A DNA stretch of 43,589 nt from Deltaproteobacteria bacterium (GTDB lineage: Bacteria; Bdellovibrionota; UBA1018; UBA923). The stretch is taken from the NCBI GenBank assembly GCA_016186905.1, contig JACPKS010000077.1, positions 1-43,589 of the forward strand. Direction: 5' to 3'. Shown here piece by piece: positions 1-8,005 of this stretch. The translations under genes were made by a program, and so were the position numbers. The notes beneath the pieces are model-generated. The model saw only the letters and a program-made list of their open reading frames with translations, was not told where the DNA came from and did no database searches. How positions within the stretch are numbered: the stretch's first letter is position 1; every line of letters starts with the position of its first letter.

Positions 1-1
1 C

Positions 2-1944
2 CGGTTTCTCAAGGCACTTGTCGATTCCGGCGAGATTTTTCATCCACTCGCCTGGACGCCGCAAGATGCGTTCGCATTCCTGAAAGACATACCCGTTTTC
101 GAGTCATCCGGCGTCATCGTCCGCGTTCCCGACTGGTGGAAGGCCAAGAAGCCGCCTCGACCTCAAGTGTCCGTGACGGTCGGCGGCAAGAAGGCTTCCG
201 TCCTTGGGATTGACTCCATGCTCGAATTTTCCGTGAAGCTAACCCTCGATGGGGAGCAGCTCAGCGACAAAGACCTACGCCAAATCCTTTCATCGACCGC
301 CGGGCTCGCGCTCATTCGCGGAAAGTGGGTCGAGATCGACCAGGAGAAGCTCAAGGAAGTGCTCGACCACTGGAAGTCCGTCGAGCGCGCGGCCGCCGAC
401 GGTGGCATCTCGTTCATCGAGGGGATGCGCCTGCTCTCGGGCGCTTCCATCGGCGGTGGCTCAGGCGACGTGCTTTCGGGTGCGGCGTCCGAGTGGGCTC
501 AGGTCAAGGCCGGCGAGGCGCTTTCAAAGCTCCTCGAACAGCTCAAAGATCCGGATGGAAAGCTGGCGGGTGTCTTGCCGATGACATGGGCTTAGGAAAA
601 ACGATCCAGGTCATCTCGCTTTTTATTTTGCTGAAGAGCGACGGACAAAGGAATGCCCCGCCAAATCTCCTCGTGGTGCCGGCCTCGCTCCTGGGCAACT
701 GGAAATCCGAGATCGAACGATTCGCGCCAAGCTTGCGCTACATGATCGCGCATCCATCCGCTAATTCGTCCGCCGCCTCCAACTTAACCGTGGCCGAACT
801 CGCGAACACCGATTTGGTCATTACGACCTACGGGTATCTGGGGCGCCTGCCGTGGCTGACCGAAACCTCCTGGAACTGCGTCGTGATCGACGAGGCGCAG
901 GCGATCAAGAACTCCGGCTCAAAGCAGACGCGCGCGGTTAAAGCTCTCAAGGGAAGCCACCGCTTGGCACTTACGGGCACGCCGGTTGAAAACCGTCTTT
1001 CGGACCTCTGGTCGCTCTACGACTTCCTCGCCCCAGGGCTGCTGGGCACCGGCAAGGATTTCGAGCGATTCGTGAAGGGCGTGGAGAAGGACGATTCTCA
1101 CGGCACCTACGCCGCATTGAGAAACCTCGTCCGTCCCTATCTTCTCCGGCGGCTTAAGACCGATAAACGCATTATGAGTGATCTCCCCGATAAGACCGAG
1201 CTTTCGGCGTACTGCGCGCTCTCGAAAACCCAGGCCTCCCTCTATCAGCAATCGGTCGAGGAGTTGGCCAGGAAGATCGAGACCCTCGAAGGCATCGAGC
1301 GCCGGGGCGTGGTGCTGGCGTATCTCATGCGCTTCAAGCAAATCTGCAATCACCCGTCGCAATGGCTCGCGGATGGGCGCTATGAGCCCGCCGACAGCGG
1401 GAAATTCGCCCGCCTGCGCGAAATCGTCGAAGAAATCGCCGCCAGGCAGGAAAAGGTTCTCGTCTTCACGCAATTTCGCGAGATGACCGATCACCTGTCA
1501 CGATTCCTCGCGGGCGTTTTCGGCAGGCCCGGCCTCGTGCTTCATGGCGGGACGGCCGTCAAGAACCGCAAAGAGCTGGTTGATGCTTTTCAAGACGAAC
1601 GGGGCGCGCCATTTTTCGTCCTTTCCCTCAAGGCCGGCGGCACGGGCCTGAATCTGACCGCCGCGAGCCACGTCATTCATTTCGACCGCTGGTGGAACCC
1701 GGCGGTCGAAAACCAGGCCACCGATCGCGCGTATCGCATCGGCCAGAGGAACAATGTCCTGGTCCACAAATTCATCTGCAAGGGCACGATCGAGGAAAAG
1801 ATCGACGAGATGATTTCCTCAAAACAAAGCATGTCAAAAGAGGTCTTGGAAGGCAGTGGTGAAGCGATCCTCACGGAGCTTTCCAACGCCGATCTCATCA
1901 AGCTCGTCTCGCTTGACATCCGAAGCGCGGTTGAGGAATCCTGA
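2..1944 (+). pseudogene. SNF2-family DEAD/H helicase, frameshifted, 5' end outside the window
   Basis: This is a bacterial SNF2-type ATP-dependent DNA translocase split over two reading frames. The first frame is open from base 2 to a stop at 593-595 and encodes the SNF2-associated N-terminal region, ending in a helix around LLEQLKDPDG. The second frame carries the ATPase from about base 570 to 1944: motif I (DDMGLGKT), motif II (DEAQ), motif III (LTGTPVEN), then the helicase C domain with VLVFTQF, GGTGLNL and a final motif with RAYRIGQ. Bacterial homologues normally have about 30-40 residues (LRPYQ..G..WL) between the N-terminal region and motif I. Here they are missing, so an out-of-frame deletion joins the halves near 565-575. 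All ATPase motifs after the break look intact. A SWIM protein follows 43 bases downstream, the usual partner. The break could be real or an assembly error. Confidence 0.85.
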
Positions 1945-1987
1945 CCGTCTATTTTCAGCATTGAAACGGAAACAGAGGTAACGGTTT

Positions 1988-2854
1988 ATGGCAAGGTATG
2001 GCGGATATTACGGCGGCTGGGCTCCCTACGTCTCCGTTGGCGAGCGCCGACGGCAGGCTGCTAAAAAGGTCGCGGCCATGCAAAAAAAGGGCAAGACCGT
2101 AAACCCCGTCCAAATTGAAGGCCGCGCGATCGCGCGGACGTTTTGGGGCAAAGCCTGGTGCGACAACCTTGAAGCCTACAGCGATTTCGAGAACCGGCTG
2201 CCGCGTGGCCGCACTTATGTTCGAAACGGCTCGGTCGTCGATCTTCAAATCGGCAAAGGCGAGGTCACGGCGCTTGTCAGTGGGTCATCCCTTTACAAGG
2301 TCAAGATCGGCATCCATGCGCTGGAAAAAAACCGCTGGGAAGCCATTATTGGGCACTGCTCAGGCCAGATCGACTCGCTTGTGGAGCTATTGCAAGGCAA
2401 ATTCTCACGCGGTGTCATGGAGATCATCACCTGCAAGGAGCGTGGTCTTTTCCCGTCGCCAAAGCATATTTCAATGGATTGTTCCTGCCCGGATTGGGCA
2501 ACGATGTGCAAACACGTCGCCGCCGTTCTCTATGGCGTTGGCGCGCGTCTGGACGAAAAGCCCGAGCTTTTCTTCCAGCTCCGAAACGTCGATCACTCCG
2601 AGTTGATCACGGCCGCGGGCACGGCGACCGCCGTCGCGCGCACCGCGAAGCCCGGTAAGGTGCTCAAATCCAGCAACCTTTCCGGTCTCTTTGGGATTGA
2701 CTTGGATTCTGGGTCCGCCACGTTAGATGCGCCCGACTCAAAAGAAACGTCGCGAATCGCTACAAAACCACGGAAGCCCTTACGATCAGCGGTAGTCAAA
2801 CGTACGAAGGCGAAAAAGACGCGACCCAAGATGCGTCGAGCCCGCCGTGGTTAA
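1988..2854 (+). CDS. SWIM zinc-finger protein
   Basis: A 288-residue protein with a SWIM zinc finger: Cys165-x-Cys167-x6-Cys174-x-His176. SWIM fingers bind DNA or proteins, and in bacteria this gene is commonly next to a SNF2 helicase, as here. The N-terminus is rich in Gly, Tyr and Arg, and residues 45-160 form the conserved region before the finger. The C-terminal 80 residues are low-complexity and very basic (Lys/Arg rich), suggesting nucleic-acid contact. The ATG has a purine-rich AGAGGTAA sequence upstream. The gene is complete. Its likely job is to work with the helicase on DNA; the exact role is not known. If the helicase is truly broken, this protein may be orphaned. Confidence 0.88.
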   Translation: MARYGGYYGGWAPYVSVGERRRQAAKKVAAMQKKGKTVNPVQIEGRAIARTFWGKAWCDNLEAYSDFENRLPRGRTYVRNGSVVDLQIGKGEVTALVSGSSLYKVKIGIHALEKNRWEAIIGHCSGQIDSLVELLQGKFSRGVMEIITCKERGLFPSPKHISMDCSCPDWATMCKHVAAVLYGVGARLDEKPELFFQLRNVDHSELITAAGTATAVARTAKPGKVLKSSNLSGLFGIDLDSGSATLDAPDSKETSRIATKPRKPLRSAVVKRTKAKKTRPKMRRARRG

Positions 2855-2923
2855 CAACAAGACCGAGCCGGCTTAAGAGGGTATCTGATTCATAGTCATC
2901 CGACGCACAGGGATTAGCGGCAG

Positions 2924-3271
2924 CTATTTCCTGGCACTCCGAAATTCCGCAAGAGCCATCTGATTGAGTTCCACTACCGATTGCGAAGGATAAATCTTTT
3001 GCAACTCTTGGCGACGTTGGTACATATAATCGAGCTCTTCATGCGTCGTTTTTCCGTACCTGCGAATACTCTCGGCCTCTATTTCCGCGAGCCACTTTTG
3101 AACACCAGGATCATCATAGTTGATTTCCTCGAGTTCATTGTAGTCCGGTGGCAATTCATAAATCTTCCCGTTCAATTCAACGGTTTCCGGGGCGGTGCTG
3201 CCGCGAGACCGTTTTGCCGAGCCACGCTCTGATTTTTCTCTCTTCTTCTTTAGATCTTGAGTAATATCCAT
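2924..3271 (-). CDS. hypothetical protein (115 aa)
   Basis: A small, highly charged protein I do not recognise. The first 25 residues are basic and Ser/Arg rich. The rest is acidic and probably helical, with the motif NGKIYELPPDY near residues 34-44 and a Glu/Gln-rich C-terminal half. No signal peptide or membrane segment is visible. The ATG is preceded by AGGGG about 10 bases upstream. Its start lies 95 bases inside the end of the gene upstream (3177-3551) in another frame. That is long for a real overlap, so the two could be one gene with a frameshift. It is the last of a minus-strand series running from the recombinase fragment at 5137. Confidence 0.5.
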   Translation of the reverse strand: MDITQDLKKKREKSERGSAKRSRGSTAPETVELNGKIYELPPDYNELEEINYDDPGVQKWLAEIEAESIRRYGKTTHEELDYMYQRRQELQKIYPSQSVVELNQMALAEFRSARK

Positions 3272-3551
3272 TTTGAATAATCCCCTGGTACACCTTGGAA
3301 ATCAGCGGTTCCTCTTTAGGATAAAGTCGCGGTTCGTTCCCCTCACGTCCCTGATTACGAAGCCACGCCGTATGACGAAATAGCACTCTCAAATTCGCAT
3401 TGCAGAGATGCCGTTCGTACTCTTTATCCCTGTCCCTGTAGTAACCAAATGCTTGGTCCGCGTCAATCCGAGCCTTGTCGTCGAGCCATTGCTCCTTGAT
3501 TTTCTTGAGTTCTTCATTGGAATAAAATTGAGAAGACTTCTTTGGCCCCAT
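3177..3551 (-). CDS. hypothetical protein (124 aa)
   Basis: A soluble, charged protein of no family I can name. It is Lys/Glu/Arg rich and mostly helical by composition, with a conserved-looking block FRHTAWLRNQG in the middle and an SKEEERKIRAWL helix near the end. No clear ribosome binding site precedes the ATG. The last 95 bases overlap the following gene in a different frame, and the final residues (SRQHRPGNR) are low-complexity, so the true C-terminus may be elsewhere. It sits 40 bases after a small membrane-anchored protein gene on the same strand, in mobile-element territory. Confidence 0.45.
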   Translation of the reverse strand: MGPKKSSQFYSNEELKKIKEQWLDDKARIDADQAFGYYRDRDKEYERHLCNANLRVLFRHTAWLRNQGREGNEPRLYPKEEPLISKVYQGIIQNGYYSRSKEEERKIRAWLGKTVSRQHRPGNR

Positions 3552-3591
3552 AATACGTTTGGTTCCAATACCATGAATGGAACGTGCTGCA

Positions 3592-3792
3592 CTATCGATA
3601 TCGTTCTGAATCGTAGTTCATGCACGCATCACGGTTGAAAACCGATGGGCAGCCGAAATCCTGCCGGGCGTTCGAGATCGCCACGCGCCGGACCTCGCCG
3701 ATGACTTTCCAGACGACATCGCCATGCCCCGGCGCCGTAGATAAGACGATGAAGGTTACGATAACTCCGATGATCTCAGAAAATGACGGCAT
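3592..3792 (-). CDS. small protein with N-terminal membrane segment (66 aa)
   Basis: A 66-residue protein with a hydrophobic N-terminal stretch (IIGVIVTFIVLS, about residues 7-18) and a polar tail with two cysteines (FGCPSVFNRDACM). The ATG is chosen because AAAAGGAG lies 6 bases upstream, a strong ribosome binding site; the longer open frame to 3999 has no such site. It follows the serine recombinase fragment on the same strand, separated by two hairpins. Function unknown. The position suggests cargo of the same mobile element. Confidence 0.55.
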   Translation of the reverse strand: MPSFSEIIGVIVTFIVLSTAPGHGDVVWKVIGEVRRVAISNARQDFGCPSVFNRDACMNYDSERYR

Positions 3793-3825
3793 ACTCTGCT
3801 CCTTTTTCCGCATCCTGCTCCAAGA

Positions 3826-3871
3826 CAGGACATTTGTCCTGACGCCTTCTCGGGCTCCTGCCCGAGAAGGC
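3826..3871. repeat. two adjacent perfect hairpins after the recombinase stop
   Basis: Two inverted repeats lie just downstream of the recombinase stop at 3878. One has a 12-base-pair perfect stem with a 4-base loop (3844-3871, arms GCCTTCTCGGGC/GCCCGAGAAGGC). The other is a 7-base-pair stem with a 2-base loop (3826-3841, arms CAGGACA/TGTCCTG). Neither is followed by a T run on either strand, so a classical intrinsic terminator is unlikely. A transcription barrier, an RNA-stability element or part of an attachment site are possible. Confidence 0.6.
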
Positions 3872-3877
3872 TCCTGG

Positions 3878-5137
3878 TTATTTCCCTTTACGTCGAGTTG
3901 GCGTTCGGGAGTTGAAGTTGAAAATTTGGTAAATCGTCTTGGCGTGCCAGCGTCCGCCGTTCTTAGTGGGGACGCCGCGCTCTTGAAAGTGCCGCGCAAT
4001 AGCGTGATAGCTCTTCCTCTTAGCCCGCATGTTTCGGGCGGCGCGGACCCACTTCATTTCGGAGGGGGCTTCACGGAGTACGCCGTGCTCCGCGACCCAT
4101 CCAAATGGCACCTGCGACGACCGGGAAAGTACTCCCTTCCGCCGGGCGCTCGGAGCATACCGGCCCAGCCCAAGGGTTCGACATACCCGGCGAACGGTTG
4201 TCACGCTTACGCCGACCTCGGCGGCAGCCTGCTCCAGCGAGCGTTTTTTGCGGCTCAGCAGCCGCTCCAATTTCGCCCTTAATTCGATATTGCTGATGGC
4301 GTCTTTTTCTTTGGATTCAAGGGATTTGGACTTATAAGAGAAGGGGAGTGACGGGGGTGCGATATCTGCGTGGAAGTCCAACCACAAGGGTTCGACTACT
4401 GACCAAACGGTCACCCCATTCTTTACGTCAACATCAAATGTGGCCGCAGGGATCACAGAATTTCCTTTGGTCTTGAATTCGGGGCGATAGACCTTGCCCC
4501 CGCTTTCCTCTGAGCAGTGGTCCGAAAGAACCAGATAATAGACGCCGAGGACGCCGGGGCGCACTTCCATGCGCTCAACGATGGCCCGGAGGAGTCTCTT
4601 CTTTGCTGCAAGGCTTCCTTTTCGCCAGCCGTTCTTAAACTCAACGATCTGCCCGTTCAAGTTGTCCATCGCTTCCTTCGCGGACGCAGACTTTTGAATG
4701 CGAGCCTCGATTTCGTGAATGCGTTTCGTGAGTGCCGCCTTCTCTGTGCCAAGCGCTTCGATCTGTTCTTTCACCAAGGTGAGCCCATGCCCCTCGGCCA
4801 TTTCACCGAGCATTCGGAAGACCCGAGTCGTTTCCTGATCGATGGTCAGCAAGCGTGTCTGGACGCGCTCCTTGTCCTTGCGAACGTCCTCCAGTTCCAA
4901 TTCAATATTCACCCCGATCGCCACCTCGACGGATTTGAGCCCCTTGGGATTAAGCGCGATGGACGCCAAGTGGCTTTCGATTGCCTCCTCCGCGTCTTCC
5001 GCTAAGAAACGTCGGACAGCGCATCGGAACGGAATTCCCTGATACTGTTTGTGCCCGTAATAACGATGGTCGGAGATACGCCCATGGCCGATCTCACCCA
5101 CGAACGGCGCCCCGCACTGCCCGCACTTCCGAGACAT
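3878..5137 (-). pseudogene. large serine recombinase, C-terminal fragment
   Basis: This is the rear part of a large serine recombinase. It begins with the recombinase zinc ribbon (CGQCGAPF, then RYYGH and a final Cys), continues through a long Glu/Lys-rich coiled coil (about residues 95-190 of the open frame) and ends in a helix-turn-helix DNA-binding region (YHAIARHFQERGVPTKNGGRWH). The catalytic resolvase domain with the nucleophilic serine and the middle recombinase domain are absent. Homology stops at about 5134; the 27 codons further upstream in the open frame are really the opposite strand of a tyrosine recombinase. The fragment cannot be catalytically active. A small protein gene follows on the same strand. 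Confidence 0.85.
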
Positions 5138-5437
5138 TGGGAATGGGGCAAAGGCGAGCAGGCCCGAATCCTGCGCGGATTCTGCCTCGGCAATCGCTTG
5201 CCGTCCGTGAAATTTCATACGCTACGCGCGTGCTTCGCCACTCAGCTTATCTCGACCGGCATCCTGGCGACCGTCGTGATGAAGATATGCGGATGGAGAG
5301 ACTTGAAAACCATGCAGCGGTACATACGGCTGGCCGGCATCGACGAAGCCGGCGCGACCGAGGCGTTGCGGTTTATTCCGACGGAGGAAGCGGTGATGGA
5401 GAAGGTCGTAAGTCTTTATGATTACAGGAAAAAATAA
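5138..5437 (+). pseudogene. tyrosine recombinase/integrase, C-terminal fragment
   Basis: About 99 residues from the end of a tyrosine site-specific recombinase. The fragment starts at HWEWGKGEQAR and carries the catalytic core end: FHTLRACFAT (box II arginine) and GWRDLKTMQRY with the nucleophilic tyrosine, followed by the usual C-terminal tail. The first box, the N-terminal SAM-like domain and any start codon with homology are missing. The 5' break coincides, within a few bases, with the 5' break of the serine recombinase fragment on the other strand. The two truncated genes therefore meet head to head near 5130-5140. An intact element would need both missing parts. Confidence 0.82.
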
Positions 5438-5525
5438 TAGAGATAACACTTTGAAAACTAAGGATAAAAATAACAAAAGGACTTCAATGGCTTATAAAAA
5501 TAATACAAAGCTACTAACGTTTTTA

Positions 5526-5554
5526 TTGAAAACTTCCGAAGAAATGACTAGTAT
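5526..5554 (+). promoter_or_regulatory. probable promoter of the three-gene accessory operon
   Basis: TTGAAA (5526-5531) and TAGTAT (5549-5554) are separated by 17 bases in an AT-rich stretch between the tyrosine recombinase fragment and the HTH gene. A small palindrome, ACTA-GTA-TAGT (5547-5557), covers the -10 element and could be the operator of the HTH protein encoded next. The predicted transcript would start near 5561, about 16 bases before the ATG. No experimental support; read from sequence only. Confidence 0.4.
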
Positions 5555-5576
5555 AGTAAGTGAAATGGAGGTTTTT

Positions 5577-6017
5577 ATGGAAAAGAATCTATTTGATACT
5601 CCGAACCAGGCTGTCGGCCAGCTCATGGAATGGCTGGGAATTAATGAGACCTATCTAGCCGCTTTTCTGGGCGTGACCCCAAAGAGTCTGACAGATTGGA
5701 AAAAGCGTGGCATCGCCGACCTTCCTCCAAAAGCGCACCGCTTAGTTCGATTGTATGAGGTGGTTTCTTATCTTAGAAAACGGCATCCAGACTTACCTCT
5801 GCGCGAGTACAAGGGTCTGCTAGAAAATGGCCGCCTTACGATCGATCCCGATGACGAGGAAGAAGGCACTATTTCTCTTTTGAACTTTATTATCGAGGAG
5901 CCAGATGCAAAAGCATGGGCGCCTTGTGTAGAACAGGTATTTACGGAATACCAAAATGTATTAAGAGCAGCAGGAAGACTACGTGAAACCAATCGATCAA
6001 TACGCAACGCTCTCTGA
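5577..6017 (+). CDS. helix-turn-helix protein, putative antitoxin/regulator
   Basis: A 146-residue protein with a helix-turn-helix at about residues 14-45 (LMEWLGINETYLAAFLGVT..SLTDWKKRG). Its layout, an HTH in the first third followed by a helical domain of about 100 residues, resembles Xre/MbcA-type antitoxins that repress their own operon and bind a partner. I cannot assign it to a named family. The ATG at 5577 is chosen over an upstream start at 5418 because TGGAGG lies 5 bases before it and the upstream extension is AT-rich, low-complexity and overlaps the likely promoter. It overlaps the next gene by 35 bases, so the two are translated together. Confidence 0.75.
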   Translation: MEKNLFDTPNQAVGQLMEWLGINETYLAAFLGVTPKSLTDWKKRGIADLPPKAHRLVRLYEVVSYLRKRHPDLPLREYKGLLENGRLTIDPDDEEEGTISLLNFIIEEPDAKAWAPCVEQVFTEYQNVLRAAGRLRETNRSIRNAL

Positions 6018-6717
6018 TTTCACGACGGAGCTGGATCAGCAAAAACCTGTGCCAATGAAGATCATGGGGAAAAAGCGTAAGGACGCTTTTTTTTCCATTT
6101 CGATGCTGGCCGAAGTTCATAACCAGACAAATGATCCGGACGCCGCCGGCCCTTATCAAACCATAGACGCCCCGTTTGGTGAAATCCTGGTGCGCGGGGC
6201 ACGTCTCCATGCAGGTCTGACCTATTCGACGATTACGCCACATCCGTTGGGAGCAAACCATTTTCAGGGAGACATTGTAGATTTGGATTTGAGCGGTGAC
6301 GGAAAGTACGGTCCCAGACACCGACTTTCAATGTTACTCACGCATACTTGTGACATTCAAAAACTGTCGCATATTTCGGCAGCGCCGGCATTTCTTGAGT
6401 CCGAACTCAGCGATGCAACAATGATTCATCTTCGAGACGGCGTCGCACCGAAGAACCCGAAACAAATGCGAGAAATGTGGCTTTCAAATGAAATGCCGAT
6501 CTATCTCGGTTTGCCGGCGACAGACCTTACCGGCGTTCCTGGCGGCGAGCGAATATTGGTATGTCTTCACCTCGCGGCGCCGGTACCCCGGAAGGTCGTG
6601 CTTTCCAAGACGACTCAGCTTCGGCTGAAATATCGGGCTTCATCATATCTTCAAGGACGTCTTGCGGTTTTACTCATGCGCGACGTGCAGAACTCTGATG
6701 AAACAAGAGAGATATGA
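5983..6717 (+). CDS. hypothetical protein with THTCDIQ motif (244 aa), middle gene of accessory operon
   Basis: A 244-residue soluble protein with no signal peptide or membrane segment. The GTG start lies inside the end of the HTH gene (35-base overlap), and its stop overlaps the next ATG by 4 bases, so all three genes form one translational unit. The central region holds RLSMLLTHTCDIQ, a hydrophobic strand followed by Thr-Cys-Asp. I have seen similar short S/T-x-T/S-CD motifs in uncharacterised accessory-island proteins, but I cannot name the family. The C-terminal half is beta-rich with a final basic region. It may be a second toxin, an effector or an adaptor between the HTH protein and the HEPN-like/GNAT protein. 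Confidence 0.7.
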   Translation: MKPIDQYATLSDFTTELDQQKPVPMKIMGKKRKDAFFSISMLAEVHNQTNDPDAAGPYQTIDAPFGEILVRGARLHAGLTYSTITPHPLGANHFQGDIVDLDLSGDGKYGPRHRLSMLLTHTCDIQKLSHISAAPAFLESELSDATMIHLRDGVAPKNPKQMREMWLSNEMPIYLGLPATDLTGVPGGERILVCLHLAAPVPRKVVLSKTTQLRLKYRASSYLQGRLAVLLMRDVQNSDETREI

Positions 6718-7913
6718 CTTCGGGAACAGCCTTCGACAAGATTCTCGACAAAGAATATCATTATTTTTTGCACCTGAAGCGTCTGTACCTCCTTCAAACG
6801 AAGGTATTGGAATCTTGCGACGGCCGTCCGATTCGAAACGATCTCATTTACCATCAGCTTCTATTCTCTAGTCTCGATGGACTAATCCTTCGACTCGATA
6901 ACTTTCACGAGAGGCTCATCGGATTTCTTAATACGCTGAAGAATGACCATCTCGACCGCTTTAAAAGGAACAACAAGAACGGGCTCGCGGTTGCTCCTGA
7001 GGCGATTCATTCGTTCGACAACTCTGATCCAAAAGAACAAATAGGATTGGCTCGCATTCTTTCAAAGGAGCACTATGACCACTTTGACAAAGTTTACGAC
7101 CGGCTTTTTCCAGGCGTTAAAGTTCGAAATGAGGGGCGCCCCAACCACTCTGATTTCGATACAATTATTCAGAACCTGAGAAATACCTTCAAACCAATCC
7201 GAGCTCATCGCGATACGGTCGTCGCTCACTGGGATAAAGAACAAGAGCCGGCCACCATTGCCGATTTAAAAAATGCAGTCCAGCACATCGAGCTACTCTT
7301 GAAAGATTTGTTCTTTACATCGAAGCTTGGTTCATTGGGATTTGAGTTGGGCGGTGTTGCAGCTAGCGTATCGCGCACGTCGAAAGAACTCGCTGAATTA
7401 ATCATGGGATCTCATCGCGTTCGTAAAGCAAAAGTCGAGGACATGGATACGATTTATCTGATGGGTTTCGACGTTTGGAGCGATAATCAAAATGAAAATG
7501 ATTATCTAACTGGATGCCGATCATCGAAAAAATACGCGGCAGGTACTTGGTATGTATTAGAGGACGGAGACGGTAAACCCGTAAGCGCACTCATTACCTA
7601 CGAACTGGCACCCATTAATGGAAAGCTGGTCATCGGAATCGGGTCTATCGCGACAGTGCCGGAATTGCGCCGGAAGGGCCACGCAGGGCACCTTCTTTGG
7701 GATACGGCGAGACTGTTCTTCGAACGGAACGGTACGGATGTCTTTTTTCTGCACGCCGACATTAGCCCTGCCTATTACGAGAAATTAGGATTTGTTAGAC
7801 TTCCAGATAAATACCAGTTGAGAACGGGATCTATCGTGATGGTCAAATGCTTAAGAGACAATCTCGCCCAACTGCTAGCCGACCCCGAATTTCAAGCTCC
7901 CGAATATTTCTAA
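6714..7913 (+). CDS. HEPN/AbiU2-like domain fused to GNAT acetyltransferase
   Basis: A 399-residue two-domain protein. Residues 1-225 are helical and carry an R-x5-H motif (R166-DTVVA-H172) after PIRAH, the signature of HEPN-type RNases, and resemble AbiU2-like abortive-infection proteins. Residues 233-385 are a GNAT N-acetyltransferase domain. The acetyl-CoA loop is IATVPELRRKGHAGHLL (about 302-318), and the last strand motif is YYEKLGFVRL. GNAT toxins acetylate aminoacyl-tRNA or proteins; HEPN toxins cut RNA. A single chain holding both is unusual and could attack and modify the same RNA target. It is the last gene of the operon, overlapping the previous stop by 4 bases. The GNAT assignment is firm. 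The HEPN assignment rests on one motif and helical content. Confidence 0.75.
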   Translation: MTSGTAFDKILDKEYHYFLHLKRLYLLQTKVLESCDGRPIRNDLIYHQLLFSSLDGLILRLDNFHERLIGFLNTLKNDHLDRFKRNNKNGLAVAPEAIHSFDNSDPKEQIGLARILSKEHYDHFDKVYDRLFPGVKVRNEGRPNHSDFDTIIQNLRNTFKPIRAHRDTVVAHWDKEQEPATIADLKNAVQHIELLLKDLFFTSKLGSLGFELGGVAASVSRTSKELAELIMGSHRVRKAKVEDMDTIYLMGFDVWSDNQNENDYLTGCRSSKKYAAGTWYVLEDGDGKPVSALITYELAPINGKLVIGIGSIATVPELRRKGHAGHLLWDTARLFFERNGTDVFFLHADISPAYYEKLGFVRLPDKYQLRTGSIVMVKCLRDNLAQLLADPEFQAPEYF

Positions 7914-7990
7914 ACAGATGCGATATTTCCCGACATTTCGCAAAAAGTCGCTGTCCTACTGCAGAATCGAATTGCATAACGCACCCGCTT

Positions 7991-8005
7991 TTCCTATAGT
8001 AGGAA
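7991..8005. repeat. inverted repeat at the recombinase stop codon
   Basis: TTCCTA-TAG-TAGGAA is a perfect palindrome with a 3-base spacer that overlaps the stop of the minus-strand recombinase. It is the first of four inverted repeats in 160 bases (7991-8146) and may belong to an attachment site. Confidence 0.5.

Noticed and set aside
3620-4282. 220-codon plus-strand open frame
   Set aside because: Shadow of the serine recombinase fragment and small membrane protein on the other strand.
5418-5576. Longer N-terminus for the HTH protein
   Set aside because: The extra 53 residues are low-complexity, overlap the promoter candidate and lack a ribosome binding site.
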